DNA from: Pukyongia salina | Lineage (GTDB): Bacteria; Bacteroidota; Bacteroidia; Flavobacteriales; Flavobacteriaceae | Reading direction: 5' to 3' | Assembly: GCF_002966125.1 (NCBI RefSeq) | Contig: NZ_CP027062.1 | Span: forward strand, 1,426,001-1,490,000 | Length of the DNA: 64,000 nucleotides | Part shown: one piece after another, positions 47,936 through 55,227 of the stretch | Layout of the letters: every line of letters starts with the position of its first letter | Position numbering within the stretch: position 1 is the stretch's first letter | Position numbers and translations under genes: made by a program | Notes under the pieces: generated by a model | The model's database searches: none | What the model was told of the DNA's origin: nothing | What the model saw: only the letters and a program-made list of their open reading frames with translations

Positions 47936-47968
47936 TCCATCACACCTTTTATGGTGTGACAAATGGAT
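47936..47968 (-). promoter_or_regulatory. Leader hairpin of the RNase E/G gene
   Basis: TCCAT-CACACC-ttttat-GGTGTG-acaa-ATGGA forms an 11-bp stem with a 4-base bulge, 16 bases before the GTG start. There is no T-run, so it is not a terminator. RNase E of E. coli is autoregulated by leader hairpins; a similar role here is inference. Confidence 0.5.
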
Positions 47969-48076
47969 TAAACAATAATTTATCACAGGTTTTTAACCCG
48001 TCGAAACAGATCGAATTCGAATTAAATTCGATACAATTTCATTTTCAAAGAACGTTTTCAATATTATTCTAAACGA

Positions 48077-48101
48077 AAAAAGTAGCGCGAAACTACTTTT
48101 T
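48077..48101 (-). terminator. Terminator overlapping the stop codon of the 29-aa gene
   Basis: Read on the minus strand, AAAAAGTAG / CTACTTTTT pairs perfectly around a TTTCGCG loop and runs on as TTTTTTCGTTT. The 5' arm contains the last codons AAA AAG and the TAG stop. Confidence 0.7.
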
Positions 48102-48182
48102 CTTGTGGCGGTTAGCGCGTCTGCGCTTCTTACGCTTATGCGTAGCAACCTTATGTCTTTTTCTTTTTTTACCGCTCGGCAT
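48093..48182 (-). CDS. AURKAIP1/COX24-domain small basic protein (bS22/mS38-like)
   Basis: A 29-residue protein, MPSGKKRKRHKVATHKRKK followed by RRRANRHKKK, nearly all Lys, Arg and His. It fits the COX24/AURKAIP1 motif, which in mitochondria (mS38) and mycobacteria (bS22) is a small-subunit ribosomal protein. The ATG start, near-invariant opening MPSGKKRKRHK (from memory of Bacteroidota) and a terminator overlapping the stop all support a real gene. It is 47 bases downstream of HU on the same strand. Confidence 0.85.
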   Translation of the reverse strand: MPSGKKRKRHKVATHKRKKRRRANRHKKK

Positions 48183-48229
48183 ATATGAAATTCTTTAAAG
48201 CATGCCCGTTTAGGACTTACTGGTTATTA

Positions 48230-48520
48230 TTATTTTACTTCAACATTCGATTTAACTCCTTCTACAAAGATTTTCGCAGGTTTGAAGGCAGGAATGTTGT
48301 GCGCAGGGATTTTAATTGTTGTGTTCTTAGAGATGTTTCTACCTGTCTTTTCGGCTCTTTTCTTAATAATAAAGCTTCCAAAGCCTCTTAGGTATACATT
48401 GTCTCCACTTTCCAATGAATTTTTTACTTCTTCCATAAAGGTCTCAACAGTAGCTTGAACATCACCTTTTTCCATTCCTAATTTTTCTGAAATTTTAGCT
48501 ACGATATCTGCTTTCGTCAT
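48230..48520 (-). CDS. HU-family DNA-binding protein
   Basis: The 96-aa nucleoid protein has the HU/IHF fold: MTKADIVAKISEKLGMEKGDVQATVETFMEEV helices, then the beta arms GDNVYLRGFGSFIIKKRAEKTGRN and the arm-tip IPAHNIPAFKP. It has its own good promoter and is followed by the COX24-like gene. It could act as HU or as an IHF-like member. Confidence 0.95.
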   Translation of the reverse strand: MTKADIVAKISEKLGMEKGDVQATVETFMEEVKNSLESGDNVYLRGFGSFIIKKRAEKTGRNISKNTTIKIPAHNIPAFKPAKIFVEGVKSNVEVK

Positions 48521-48569
48521 TCTTTTATTTTTTAATTATACTAAGTTTGGTTTCTAATTTTAGAGGTGG

Positions 48570-48602
48570 CAAATATAACAATTTTAAAATCAATAATTCA
48601 AA
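48570..48602 (-). promoter_or_regulatory. Promoter of the HU gene
   Basis: Minus strand: TTTG (48599-48602), a 21-base spacer and TATATTTG (48570-48577), about 50 bases before the ATG. Confidence 0.75.
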
Positions 48603-48635
48603 TGGTAAACAGTTAAAATATAAATAGATAACTGC

Positions 48636-48643
48636 TACTTTTG
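48636..48643 (+). promoter_or_regulatory. TACTTTTG -7 element directly before mutY
   Basis: A TAnnTTTG match ends 4 bases before the mutY ATG, compatible with a leaderless message. Confidence 0.45.
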
Positions 48644-48647
48644 TTAA

Positions 48648-49718
48648 ATGCCCAAAATTACAACTTCTTTTTCCAATAGCCTCATATTCTGGTATTTACA
48701 GAATAAACGTGATCTTCCATGGCGAAATGAAATCCAACCATACCGCATATGGCTGTCTGAAATTATCCTTCAGCAAACACGTGTAGCTCAAGGGCTTCCG
48801 TATTATTCGAGGTTTATAAAGGCATTTCCTACAATCTTCGACCTCGCAAATGCCACCGAAGAACAAGTTTTAAAATTATGGCAGGGACTAGGGTACTATT
48901 CACGCGCAAGAAACCTCCATATTACAGCCAAGGAAATTGCGTTTCAGCGTGATGGGAAATTTCCGGAAACGTATAAAGATCTTCTTACATTAAAGGGAGT
49001 AGGTGATTACACGGCCAGTGCGATCGCCTCTATTTGTTTTAACGAACCTACCGCTGTGGTAGATGGGAACGTTTATCGGGTCCTTTCAAGGATTTTCGGT
49101 ATTGAAACCGCCATTAACAGCGGCAAAGGGATTAAAGAATTTAAATTGCTGGCCCAGGAATTGATCGATAGGGATCGCCCGGGAACATTTAATCAGGCCA
49201 TCATGGAATTCGGGGCACGTTTCTGTGTTCCTCAAAACCCTAAGTGTACCGAATGTATCTTTGCCAACCAATGTGAGGCCTTACGGCAACGAAAGGTTAA
49301 CATGCTGCCGGTAAAAATTAGGAAACAAAAAATCAAAGAGCGACATTTCAATTACCTGGTGATGATTTCGGAAGAAGAACAAGCCACTTTACTGAAGCAA
49401 AGGAAAGATAAAGGGATCTGGCAAAATCTGTATGAGTTTCCATTGATCGAAACTGCTTCGGAAGTAAGCTGGAACGAAATAAACGACAGTGAAGCCTTTA
49501 AGAACTTTTCCGAAGTAAATAAAATTGAAGAAGTGATCCTTTATAATGAAAAACCGGTTATTCACAAACTATCTCATCAACACCTTTACACCAAATTCTG
49601 GGTGATTAAAAGTAGTGCTCAGATTGAAAAACCTGTGCCTATTTCAGAATTAAGAAAATACCCGGTACCCGTTTTGATAGAAAACTTTATTTCAGAATTT
49701 AGTCCATTTCAAAACTGA
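48648..49718 (+). CDS. mutY: A/G-specific adenine DNA glycosylase
   Basis: MutY removes adenine mispaired with 8-oxoguanine. The 356-aa product shows the helix-hairpin-helix (LLTLKGVGDYTASAIAS), catalytic segments (SEIILQQTRV, VDGNVYRVLSRIFG), the 4Fe-4S loop C-x6-C-x2-C-x5-C (CVPQNPKCTECIFANQC), and a C-terminal NUDIX-like 8-oxoG recognition domain. It heads the mutY-ssb-gldE-gldD group typical of gliding Flavobacteria. Confidence 0.96.
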   Translation: MPKITTSFSNSLIFWYLQNKRDLPWRNEIQPYRIWLSEIILQQTRVAQGLPYYSRFIKAFPTIFDLANATEEQVLKLWQGLGYYSRARNLHITAKEIAFQRDGKFPETYKDLLTLKGVGDYTASAIASICFNEPTAVVDGNVYRVLSRIFGIETAINSGKGIKEFKLLAQELIDRDRPGTFNQAIMEFGARFCVPQNPKCTECIFANQCEALRQRKVNMLPVKIRKQKIKERHFNYLVMISEEEQATLLKQRKDKGIWQNLYEFPLIETASEVSWNEINDSEAFKNFSEVNKIEEVILYNEKPVIHKLSHQHLYTKFWVIKSSAQIEKPVPISELRKYPVPVLIENFISEFSPFQN

Positions 49719-49768
49719 AAAATACCTATCTTTAACTTTAATAAACCCACACCTATAATACCATAATT

Positions 49769-50224
49769 ATGAGCGGAACATTGAACAAAGTTATGCTGAT
49801 CGGGCATACAGGAGATGAAATTAAAATGCATTATTTTGAAGGAGGTGGGAGCATTGGAAGATTCCCGCTGGCCACTAACGAAACCTACACGAACCGCACT
49901 ACAGGAGAACGGGTGTCTAATACCGAGTGGCACAATATCGTAATGCGAAACAAGGCTGCCGAGATCTGCGAAAAGTATCTGAAAAAAGGGGATAAGATTT
50001 ATATAGAAGGCCGCCTGAAGACCCGTAAATGGCAGGACGACCAGGGGCGGGATCGTTACAGCACCGAAATACAATGTACAGAGTTTACGTTCTTAACCCC
50101 AAAAGGTGAAGGTGGGGCTATGCCACCGGATTCTTCTTCGGCACCGGCCAAAGAACAAGTCCATACATCTCAACCCCAGGTTGAAGAACCTATTGGAGAA
50201 GAGGATGATGATCTTCCTTTCTAA
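49769..50224 (+). CDS. ssb: Single-stranded DNA-binding protein
   Basis: The 151-aa SSB has an OB fold (LNKVMLIGHTGDEIKM, EWHNIVMRNKAAEICEKYLKKGDKIYIEGRL, EIQCTEFTFL), a disordered Pro/Gln/Glu-rich linker, and the acidic protein-interaction tip DDDLPF. It starts 50 bases after mutY. The following gldE gene is in the same reading frame, separated by a single TAA. Confidence 0.96.
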   Translation: MSGTLNKVMLIGHTGDEIKMHYFEGGGSIGRFPLATNETYTNRTTGERVSNTEWHNIVMRNKAAEICEKYLKKGDKIYIEGRLKTRKWQDDQGRDRYSTEIQCTEFTFLTPKGEGGAMPPDSSSAPAKEQVHTSQPQVEEPIGEEDDDLPF

Positions 50225-50245
50225 TGTCGAACCAATAACCCTGTC

Positions 50246-51577
50246 TTGGATATAGAGCCTCCCAGTTTACTTTTTATAGCTTTAATAAACATCACCCACG
50301 TTGTTAGCATCATTTTATTACTAGTGTTGCTTTTGTGTTCGGCGTTGATCTCGGGTGCTGAGGTAGCGTTCTTTTCCCTGTCGCCAACAGATTTTGAAGT
50401 TAACGACGAGAAATCACCTTCGAAGAAACTGGCAATTGTTCAGCGATTGTTATTACGCCCCAAAAAATTACTGGCCACCATCCTTATTGCCAATAACACT
50501 ATCAACATCGCCATTGTATTGTTGTTTGAATCGTTGAGCTCTGTATGGTTTGAAAATTGGGATTATTCGCTCAATCTGTATTTTTTCGAAATTAGTGCCG
50601 TTTTTCTTCTGAAGATCGGGCTTGCCACATTCCTTATTCTATTGTTTGGAGAGATACTTCCGAAGGTCTATGCCAGCCGCAACAAACTTTATTTTTCTGC
50701 GCTTATGGCGTATCCATTAAACGTGCTCGACAAATTGTTCTCGCCCTTAAGCCTCCCCATGCGATCGGCCACTATCTATATCGAGAATCGTTTTGGGAAA
50801 CAGAAATCGGGTTTCAGCGTAGACCAACTGTCTCAGGCTCTCGAATTAACCGATGAACACGATACCACCCAGGAGGAACAAAAAATACTTCAGGGGATCG
50901 TCACTTTTGGGAACACAGACACAAAACAGGTGATGAAACCACGGATGGAGATATTTGCGCTTAATGAGGCAATGAGCTATGAGGAGATCATGCCGGAGAT
51001 CATCGAGAATGGCTATTCGCGAATACCGGTATATAAGGACAGTATAGATACGATCACCGGGATCTTATACGTAAAAGACCTGATGCCTCATATAGAAAAG
51101 AAGAAGTTGCAATGGACCAAATTGAAACGGGAAGCCTACTTTGTGCCGGAGAATAAAAAACTGGATGATCTCCTTAACGAGTTTAAGGATATGAAAATGC
51201 ACCTGGCCATTGTAGTTGATGAATACGGAGGTACCAGTGGGTTAATTTCGCTGGAAGACATTATTGAAGAGATCGTGGGGGAGATAAGTGATGAGTTTGA
51301 TGATGAAGACCTGGTTTTCTCGAAACTGGACGATACCACCTTTGTGTTTGAGGGAAAGACGCCTCTTAAGGATTTTTATAAAGTGATCCAGCTGGAGGAT
51401 ACTACTGTATTTGATGATGCGAAAGGAGAGGCCGAGACACTTGCGGGGTTCTTGCTGGAGATATCTAAAGGTTTCCCGAAGAAAGATGAAGCACTAAAGT
51501 TTTACAATTATACGTTTATAATTGAAGCCTTCGATAACAGGCGAATCAAACAAATAAAACTGTCTATAAATCCTTAG
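50246..51577 (+). CDS. gldE: Gliding motility-associated protein GldE (CNNM/CBS-CorC family)
   Basis: The 443-aa membrane protein has an N-terminal CNNM/DUF21 domain with about four hydrophobic segments (CSALISGAEVAFFSL, LLFGEILPKVYASRN), a CBS pair (VMKPRMEIFALNEAMSYEEIMPEI, HLAIVVDEYGGTSGLISLEDIIEEI) and a CorC_HlyC domain. Length, sequence and neighbourhood (ssb before, gldD after) support GldE. The start is TTG 50246, because the upstream frame reaches the ssb stop without an ATG or GTG. GldE is needed for gliding in Flavobacterium when GldD is limiting; its exact role is unclear. Confidence 0.93.
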   Translation: MDIEPPSLLFIALINITHVVSIILLLVLLLCSALISGAEVAFFSLSPTDFEVNDEKSPSKKLAIVQRLLLRPKKLLATILIANNTINIAIVLLFESLSSVWFENWDYSLNLYFFEISAVFLLKIGLATFLILLFGEILPKVYASRNKLYFSALMAYPLNVLDKLFSPLSLPMRSATIYIENRFGKQKSGFSVDQLSQALELTDEHDTTQEEQKILQGIVTFGNTDTKQVMKPRMEIFALNEAMSYEEIMPEIIENGYSRIPVYKDSIDTITGILYVKDLMPHIEKKKLQWTKLKREAYFVPENKKLDDLLNEFKDMKMHLAIVVDEYGGTSGLISLEDIIEEIVGEISDEFDDEDLVFSKLDDTTFVFEGKTPLKDFYKVIQLEDTTVFDDAKGEAETLAGFLLEISKGFPKKDEALKFYNYTFIIEAFDNRRIKQIKLSINP

Positions 51578-51578
51578 T

Positions 51579-52133
51579 ATGCGAACTGTTCTAATCTTAG
51601 TTGCCCTTATCTGTTTCGCATCCTGTAAAGATGAGGTGATCGTAAAGCCTTCAGCGATGATAAGATTAGAATATCCTGCTCCTGTTTATAAGGAGATCTC
51701 GACAGATTGTCCGTATGCTTTTGAGAAGAATTCGCAGGCGGTACTTCAGAAAAAGAAAAACTGCTGGATGAATTTAGAGTACCCCAACATGAAGGCTACT
51801 GTGTATTTAACATATCAGCAAATAAGGAATAATAACCTGGATTCGTTATTGCGGGATGCCCAGAAACTAACTTACGACCACACCATCAAGGCAGAGACCA
51901 TCCTGGAACAACCACGGGTCGATTCGGTAAATCGGGTCTTTGGAATGTTCTATATGATAAACGGAGATGCTGCCACCCAGTCTCAATTTTACGTAACCGA
52001 TAGTCTGGATCATTTTATCACAGGCTCGCTTTATTTTGAAAGCAAGCCAAATTTCGATTCGCTTTATCCGGCAGTGATCTATTTAAGGGAAGATATCAGG
52101 CACATCATGGAAACCATTCATTGGCGGGATTAA
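51579..52133 (+). CDS. gldD: Gliding motility lipoprotein GldD
   Basis: A 184-aa lipoprotein (lipobox CFASC, Cys16) with the GldD family body: MIRLEYPAPVYKEIS, CPYAFEKN, NCWMNLEYPNMKATVYLTY and PAVIYLREDIRHIMETIHWRD. It starts one base after the gldE stop. GldD belongs to the core Gld set needed for gliding and T9SS-dependent surface traffic in Flavobacteria, consistent with the T9SS substrates elsewhere in the window. Confidence 0.95.
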   Translation: MRTVLILVALICFASCKDEVIVKPSAMIRLEYPAPVYKEISTDCPYAFEKNSQAVLQKKKNCWMNLEYPNMKATVYLTYQQIRNNNLDSLLRDAQKLTYDHTIKAETILEQPRVDSVNRVFGMFYMINGDAATQSQFYVTDSLDHFITGSLYFESKPNFDSLYPAVIYLREDIRHIMETIHWRD

Positions 52134-52214
52134 GCAATAATATTTACTAAATTATAGTATTTCAACAGCGAGTATTCGTGATATTTACCGACTTTTGTTA
52201 CGGCCAAACTAGCA

Positions 52215-53096
52215 ATGGGTAACAACAGTTTAAAATGGATATATCTGGTTATTCTATCCCTTATCTGGGGAAGTTCTTTTATACTTATAAAAAAGGGGCT
52301 TGTAGGACTTACAGATATACAGGTGGGTGCATTGCGGATCGTCCTTACGTCCATTATCCTGTTTAGCGTTGGCTTTAAAAGTATAAGAACCTTAAAGAAA
52401 ACCGAATGGAAATGGGTGGCCATTACGGGCTTTATAGGATCATTTTTCCCTCCTTTCTTCTTTGCAATTGCCCAAAACCATATTGACAGTGCGGTGGCTT
52501 CTATCCTCAATTCCCTTACTCCATTGAGTACTGTGGTTGTAGGGATGTTGTTTTTACGTATGAAAAGCACCTGGTTGCAGATCCTGGGGGTTATTATTGG
52601 ATTGCTGGGGACACTCATTCTACTCATGGCAGGTGCGGAGATCAATCCAAATCAGAACTACTGGTTTAGCATCCTCGTGATAATTGCTACCATTGGCTAT
52701 GCTTTCAATGTGAATCTAATTAAGAAGTATCTAAGTCATGCCAACGCCTTGGCCATTACTACGGGTAATTTTATTTGGATATTTCTGCCGGCACTTATTT
52801 TGCTTATCTGGTCAGGTTTTTTTGAGACGATCTTTAATTCACCCGAAATGCAACTCGCTTCTATATATGTTGCTATTTTATCATTAGTAGGAACTGCGGT
52901 CGCAAAAGTTTTGTTCAACAGGATGATCCAGATCTCCAGTCCGGTTTTTTCTTCATCGGTAACTTATACCATGCCAATTGTAGCGGTGGGCTGGGGTGTT
53001 TTGGACGGAGAATCTTTTGAATTAACCCAGATTTTTGCAGCCGGGATTATTTTAGTAGGGGTGTACCTTTCCAATAAACGACGGGGCGCACGTTAA
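52215..53096 (+). CDS. EamA/DMT-family exporter
   Basis: The 293-aa protein has ten hydrophobic segments in two EamA repeats (LVILSLIWGSSFILIKKGL ... LLGTLILLMAG; IGYAFNVNLIKKYL ... AAGIILVGVYLSNKR). Proteins of this kind export amino acids, nucleobases or drugs. The substrate cannot be inferred. It lies 81 bases after gldD, with an imperfect -7 box GACTTTTG in the gap. Confidence 0.9.
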   Translation: MGNNSLKWIYLVILSLIWGSSFILIKKGLVGLTDIQVGALRIVLTSIILFSVGFKSIRTLKKTEWKWVAITGFIGSFFPPFFFAIAQNHIDSAVASILNSLTPLSTVVVGMLFLRMKSTWLQILGVIIGLLGTLILLMAGAEINPNQNYWFSILVIIATIGYAFNVNLIKKYLSHANALAITTGNFIWIFLPALILLIWSGFFETIFNSPEMQLASIYVAILSLVGTAVAKVLFNRMIQISSPVFSSSVTYTMPIVAVGWGVLDGESFELTQIFAAGIILVGVYLSNKRRGAR

Positions 53097-53164
53097 TAAA
53101 TCGAAAAATGTCTGGTATTTTCCCAATTTTTCCCGAAATTTAATTGCATCTAAATTAACGAGTT

Positions 53165-53605
53165 ATGGGAAAAGTCTATACAACCTACGGAATTGGAACG
53201 GCCATTTTACTTATTGCTTATTTCCTGCTAACAAAGTTGATAGGCTTGCATCAATATCCCATCTTGAGTGCAGCGAATGGGGTTATCATTGGCGGCGGCA
53301 TCTTTTTTGCCCTAAAGAAATTTAAAGCGGTCAATACAGATTTCCAGTATCAGGTTGGTTTTCAACTTGGCTTGTTCACGGGTGGGTTGGCTACCATAAT
53401 CTTCTCGAGCTTCATGGCGATCTATATCTTTATGATAGATACACAATTCGCGAAAGCAGTGCTGGATTCGTGGAATCTCAATTTCAACAAAGGGTCTCTA
53501 ATTCTCATTATTTCACTTGTAATAATGGGTTTCTCTACCACTTTTATCCTAACCCTTTCCTTTATGCAATTACTGAAAGAATCGTGGAACCAGAAAAGGC
53601 AGTAA
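53165..53605 (+). CDS. DUF4199 membrane protein
   Basis: A 146-aa protein with four hydrophobic segments (residues about 7-25, 36-51, 70-95, 112-140) and the DUF4199 pattern (YQVGFQLGLFTGGLATIIFSSFMAIYI). It is a Bacteroidota-specific integral membrane family of unknown function, placed between the DMT exporter and the rplU promoter. Confidence 0.85.
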   Translation: MGKVYTTYGIGTAILLIAYFLLTKLIGLHQYPILSAANGVIIGGGIFFALKKFKAVNTDFQYQVGFQLGLFTGGLATIIFSSFMAIYIFMIDTQFAKAVLDSWNLNFNKGSLILIISLVIMGFSTTFILTLSFMQLLKESWNQKRQ

Positions 53606-53632
53606 ATACGCAGGTTTATTTTCGGTAAACAA

Positions 53633-53663
53633 TTTGTAGATTAATTATTTAGAATTATATTTG
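53633..53663 (+). promoter_or_regulatory. Promoter of rplU-rpmA
   Basis: TTTG (53633-53636), exactly 19 bases, then TATATTTG (53656-53663): a perfect match to the Bacteroidota sigma-A-type consensus. It predicts a leader of about 85 bases. Confidence 0.85.
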
Positions 53664-53700
53664 CACCCCTCTTAGACGATGTATTCGCTAATGGGACAAG

Positions 53701-53720
53701 CCTCCTTAATAGTAGGGAGG
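53701..53720 (+). promoter_or_regulatory. Leader hairpin of rplU
   Basis: CCTCCTTA-ATAG-TAGGGAGG is an 8-bp stem (one T-G pair) with a tetraloop in the rplU 5' leader. It has no T-run and lies 33 bases before the ATG. Ribosomal protein operons are often autoregulated through leader structures, so it is a candidate L21 or L27 binding site. Confidence 0.55.
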
Positions 53721-53753
53721 GAATTAAAAACAAATTAATTTAATCGATTCGCT

Positions 53754-54467
53754 ATGTATGCAATTGTAGAGATAGCAGGGCAGCAATTTAAAGTTGCGAA
53801 AGACCAAAAGGTCTTTGTAAATCGTTTATCCACTGAAGAAGGTGATAAAGTGTCTTTCGACAATGTCCTTCTTATTGGTGACGGTGACAAAGTAACCGTT
53901 GGCGCCCCGGCTATAAACGGCGCTCAAGTAGGAGCAAAAGTCGTTAAGCACCTTAAAGGTGATAAAGTAATCGTTTTCAAGAAGAAGCGTAGAAAAGGTT
54001 ACAGGGTAAAAAATGGTCACAGACAATCTCTTTCTGAGATAGTTATCGAAAGCATTGTGGCTTCCGGAGCCAAGAAAGCGGCGCCGGCTAAGAAAGCAGC
54101 TCCTAAAGCTGAAACTAAAAAAGCCGAGCCTAAAAAACCTGCTGCAAAAGCTGCAGCACCAAAAGCAGAGCCAAAAGCAAAAGCTCCAGCTCCCAAAGCT
54201 GCACCAAAGAAAGCTGCTGCCAAAAAAGATGACCTGAAGAAGATCGAAGGAATTGGTCCTAAGATCGCTTCTACATTGGCTGAAGCTGGTATAGCGACAT
54301 ATGCGGATCTTGCAAAGACAAAACCCGCTAAGATTTCCGAGATCATCGCTGATGTACGTGGAAATCACGTCCCTGACACATGGCCGGAGCAAGCTAAACT
54401 CGCTGCCGACGGTAAGTGGGATGAGCTAAAAGCATTACAAGATAAATTAGACGGAGGAAAAAAATAA
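53754..54467 (+). CDS. rplU: 50S ribosomal protein L21 fused to a helix-hairpin-helix domain
   Basis: Residues 1-103 are a normal L21 (MYAIVEIAGQQFKV, VVKHLKGDKVIVFKKKRRKGYRVKNGHRQ). Unlike the usual about 103-aa protein, it continues through a Lys/Ala/Pro-rich linker (104-158) into a helix-hairpin-helix domain (LKKIEGIGPKIASTLAEAGI, residues 159-200) and a helical tail, 237 aa in all. Long L21 forms occur in Bacteroidota; the added domain may touch rRNA or DNA. rpmA follows 34 bases later. Confidence 0.93.
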   Translation: MYAIVEIAGQQFKVAKDQKVFVNRLSTEEGDKVSFDNVLLIGDGDKVTVGAPAINGAQVGAKVVKHLKGDKVIVFKKKRRKGYRVKNGHRQSLSEIVIESIVASGAKKAAPAKKAAPKAETKKAEPKKPAAKAAAPKAEPKAKAPAPKAAPKKAAAKKDDLKKIEGIGPKIASTLAEAGIATYADLAKTKPAKISEIIADVRGNHVPDTWPEQAKLAADGKWDELKALQDKLDGGKK

Positions 54468-54501
54468 TCCTTCAGGTATAACAAGATAAACCCTTTCAAT
54501 T

Positions 54502-54765
54502 ATGGCACATAAAAAAGGAGTAGGTAGTTCGAAGAACGGACGCGAATCAGAATCGAAACGATTAGGCGTAAAGATCTTTGGTGGTCAGGCAGCAATTGCC
54601 GGTAACATCATCGTACGCCAACGAGGTATGGAACACCACCCGGCCGAAAACGTATATGCAGGTAAGGACTTCACTTTACACGCTAAGGTAGACGGTACCG
54701 TGAAATTTACTAAGAAGAAGAACAATAAGTCTTACGTTAGTATTGTTCCTAACGCAGAGGCATAA
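54502..54765 (+). CDS. rpmA: 50S ribosomal protein L27
   Basis: The 87-aa protein has the L27 N-terminus [22 protein letters not shown], without a cleavable extension, and the core [16 protein letters not shown]. It lies in the usual rplU-rpmA pair near the peptidyl-transferase centre of the ribosome. Confidence 0.97.
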   Translation: MAHKKGVGSSKNGRESESKRLGVKIFGGQAAIAGNIIVRQRGMEHHPAENVYAGKDFTLHAKVDGTVKFTKKKNNKSYVSIVPNAEA

Positions 54766-54786
54766 ATCTTCCTTAGATAGAAATTA

Positions 54787-54818
54787 AAAACCCCAACCGA
54801 ATCGGTTGGGGTTTTTTT
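54787..54818. terminator. Bidirectional terminator between rpmA and the TM2-protein gene
   Basis: ACCCCAACCGA / TCGGTTGGGGT is a perfect stem with flanking A5 and T7 tracts. It suits both the rightward rpmA transcript and the leftward TM2 gene. Confidence 0.85.
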
Positions 54819-54840
54819 ATGTCCGTTAATTTTCTGGGAC

Positions 54841-55176
54841 TTAATATGTGCCCGACAGGATCTGTATTCCGTCGACCAACCACCAGATGCCAAGTCCTCC
54901 TGCAGTGACTATAAACAAAATGTTCCAGCCAACAGGGCTGCCAAGATACCAACGGTGTCCAGCTGCCCAACCCAGGAAAAACCATAATAGTATAGAAACG
55001 AGCATGTCGTCTCCTACTGCTGCAGAGGCTGCCGGAGATTCCAGGACTACTTCATCTGCATTAGTGTTGGTTATTTCTGTATCGGCCGACGCGGTTCGCG
55101 GTACCGGAAAAGACGCATAAGACAATTGAACTGTCATGAGCACAAAAAGCAAAGAAAAAATAATTTTTAACTTCAT
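54841..55176 (-). CDS. TM2-domain membrane protein
   Basis: The start at 55176 gives a signal-like N-terminus (MKLKIIFSLLFVLMTVQLSYA) and 111 aa; a longer frame overlaps the divergent gene and was rejected. A low-complexity acidic stretch precedes a TM2 domain of two hydrophobic segments joined by a polar turn (LLWFFLGWAAGHRWYLG, GWNILFIVTAGGLGIWWLVDGIQIL). Function of bacterial TM2 proteins is unknown. Confidence 0.82.
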   Translation of the reverse strand: MKLKIIFSLLFVLMTVQLSYASFPVPRTASADTEITNTNADEVVLESPAASAAVGDDMLVSILLWFFLGWAAGHRWYLGSPVGWNILFIVTAGGLGIWWLVDGIQILSGTY

Positions 55177-55227
55177 AAACGATTGGATTATAGTTATACT
55201 TGTGTCTTCATAAATATACCTTTTATA

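Noticed and set aside
53826-54392. 188-codon minus-strand frame opposite rplU
   Set aside because: Its Cys/Phe/Ser-rich product is the complement of the Lys/Ala-rich L21 linker.
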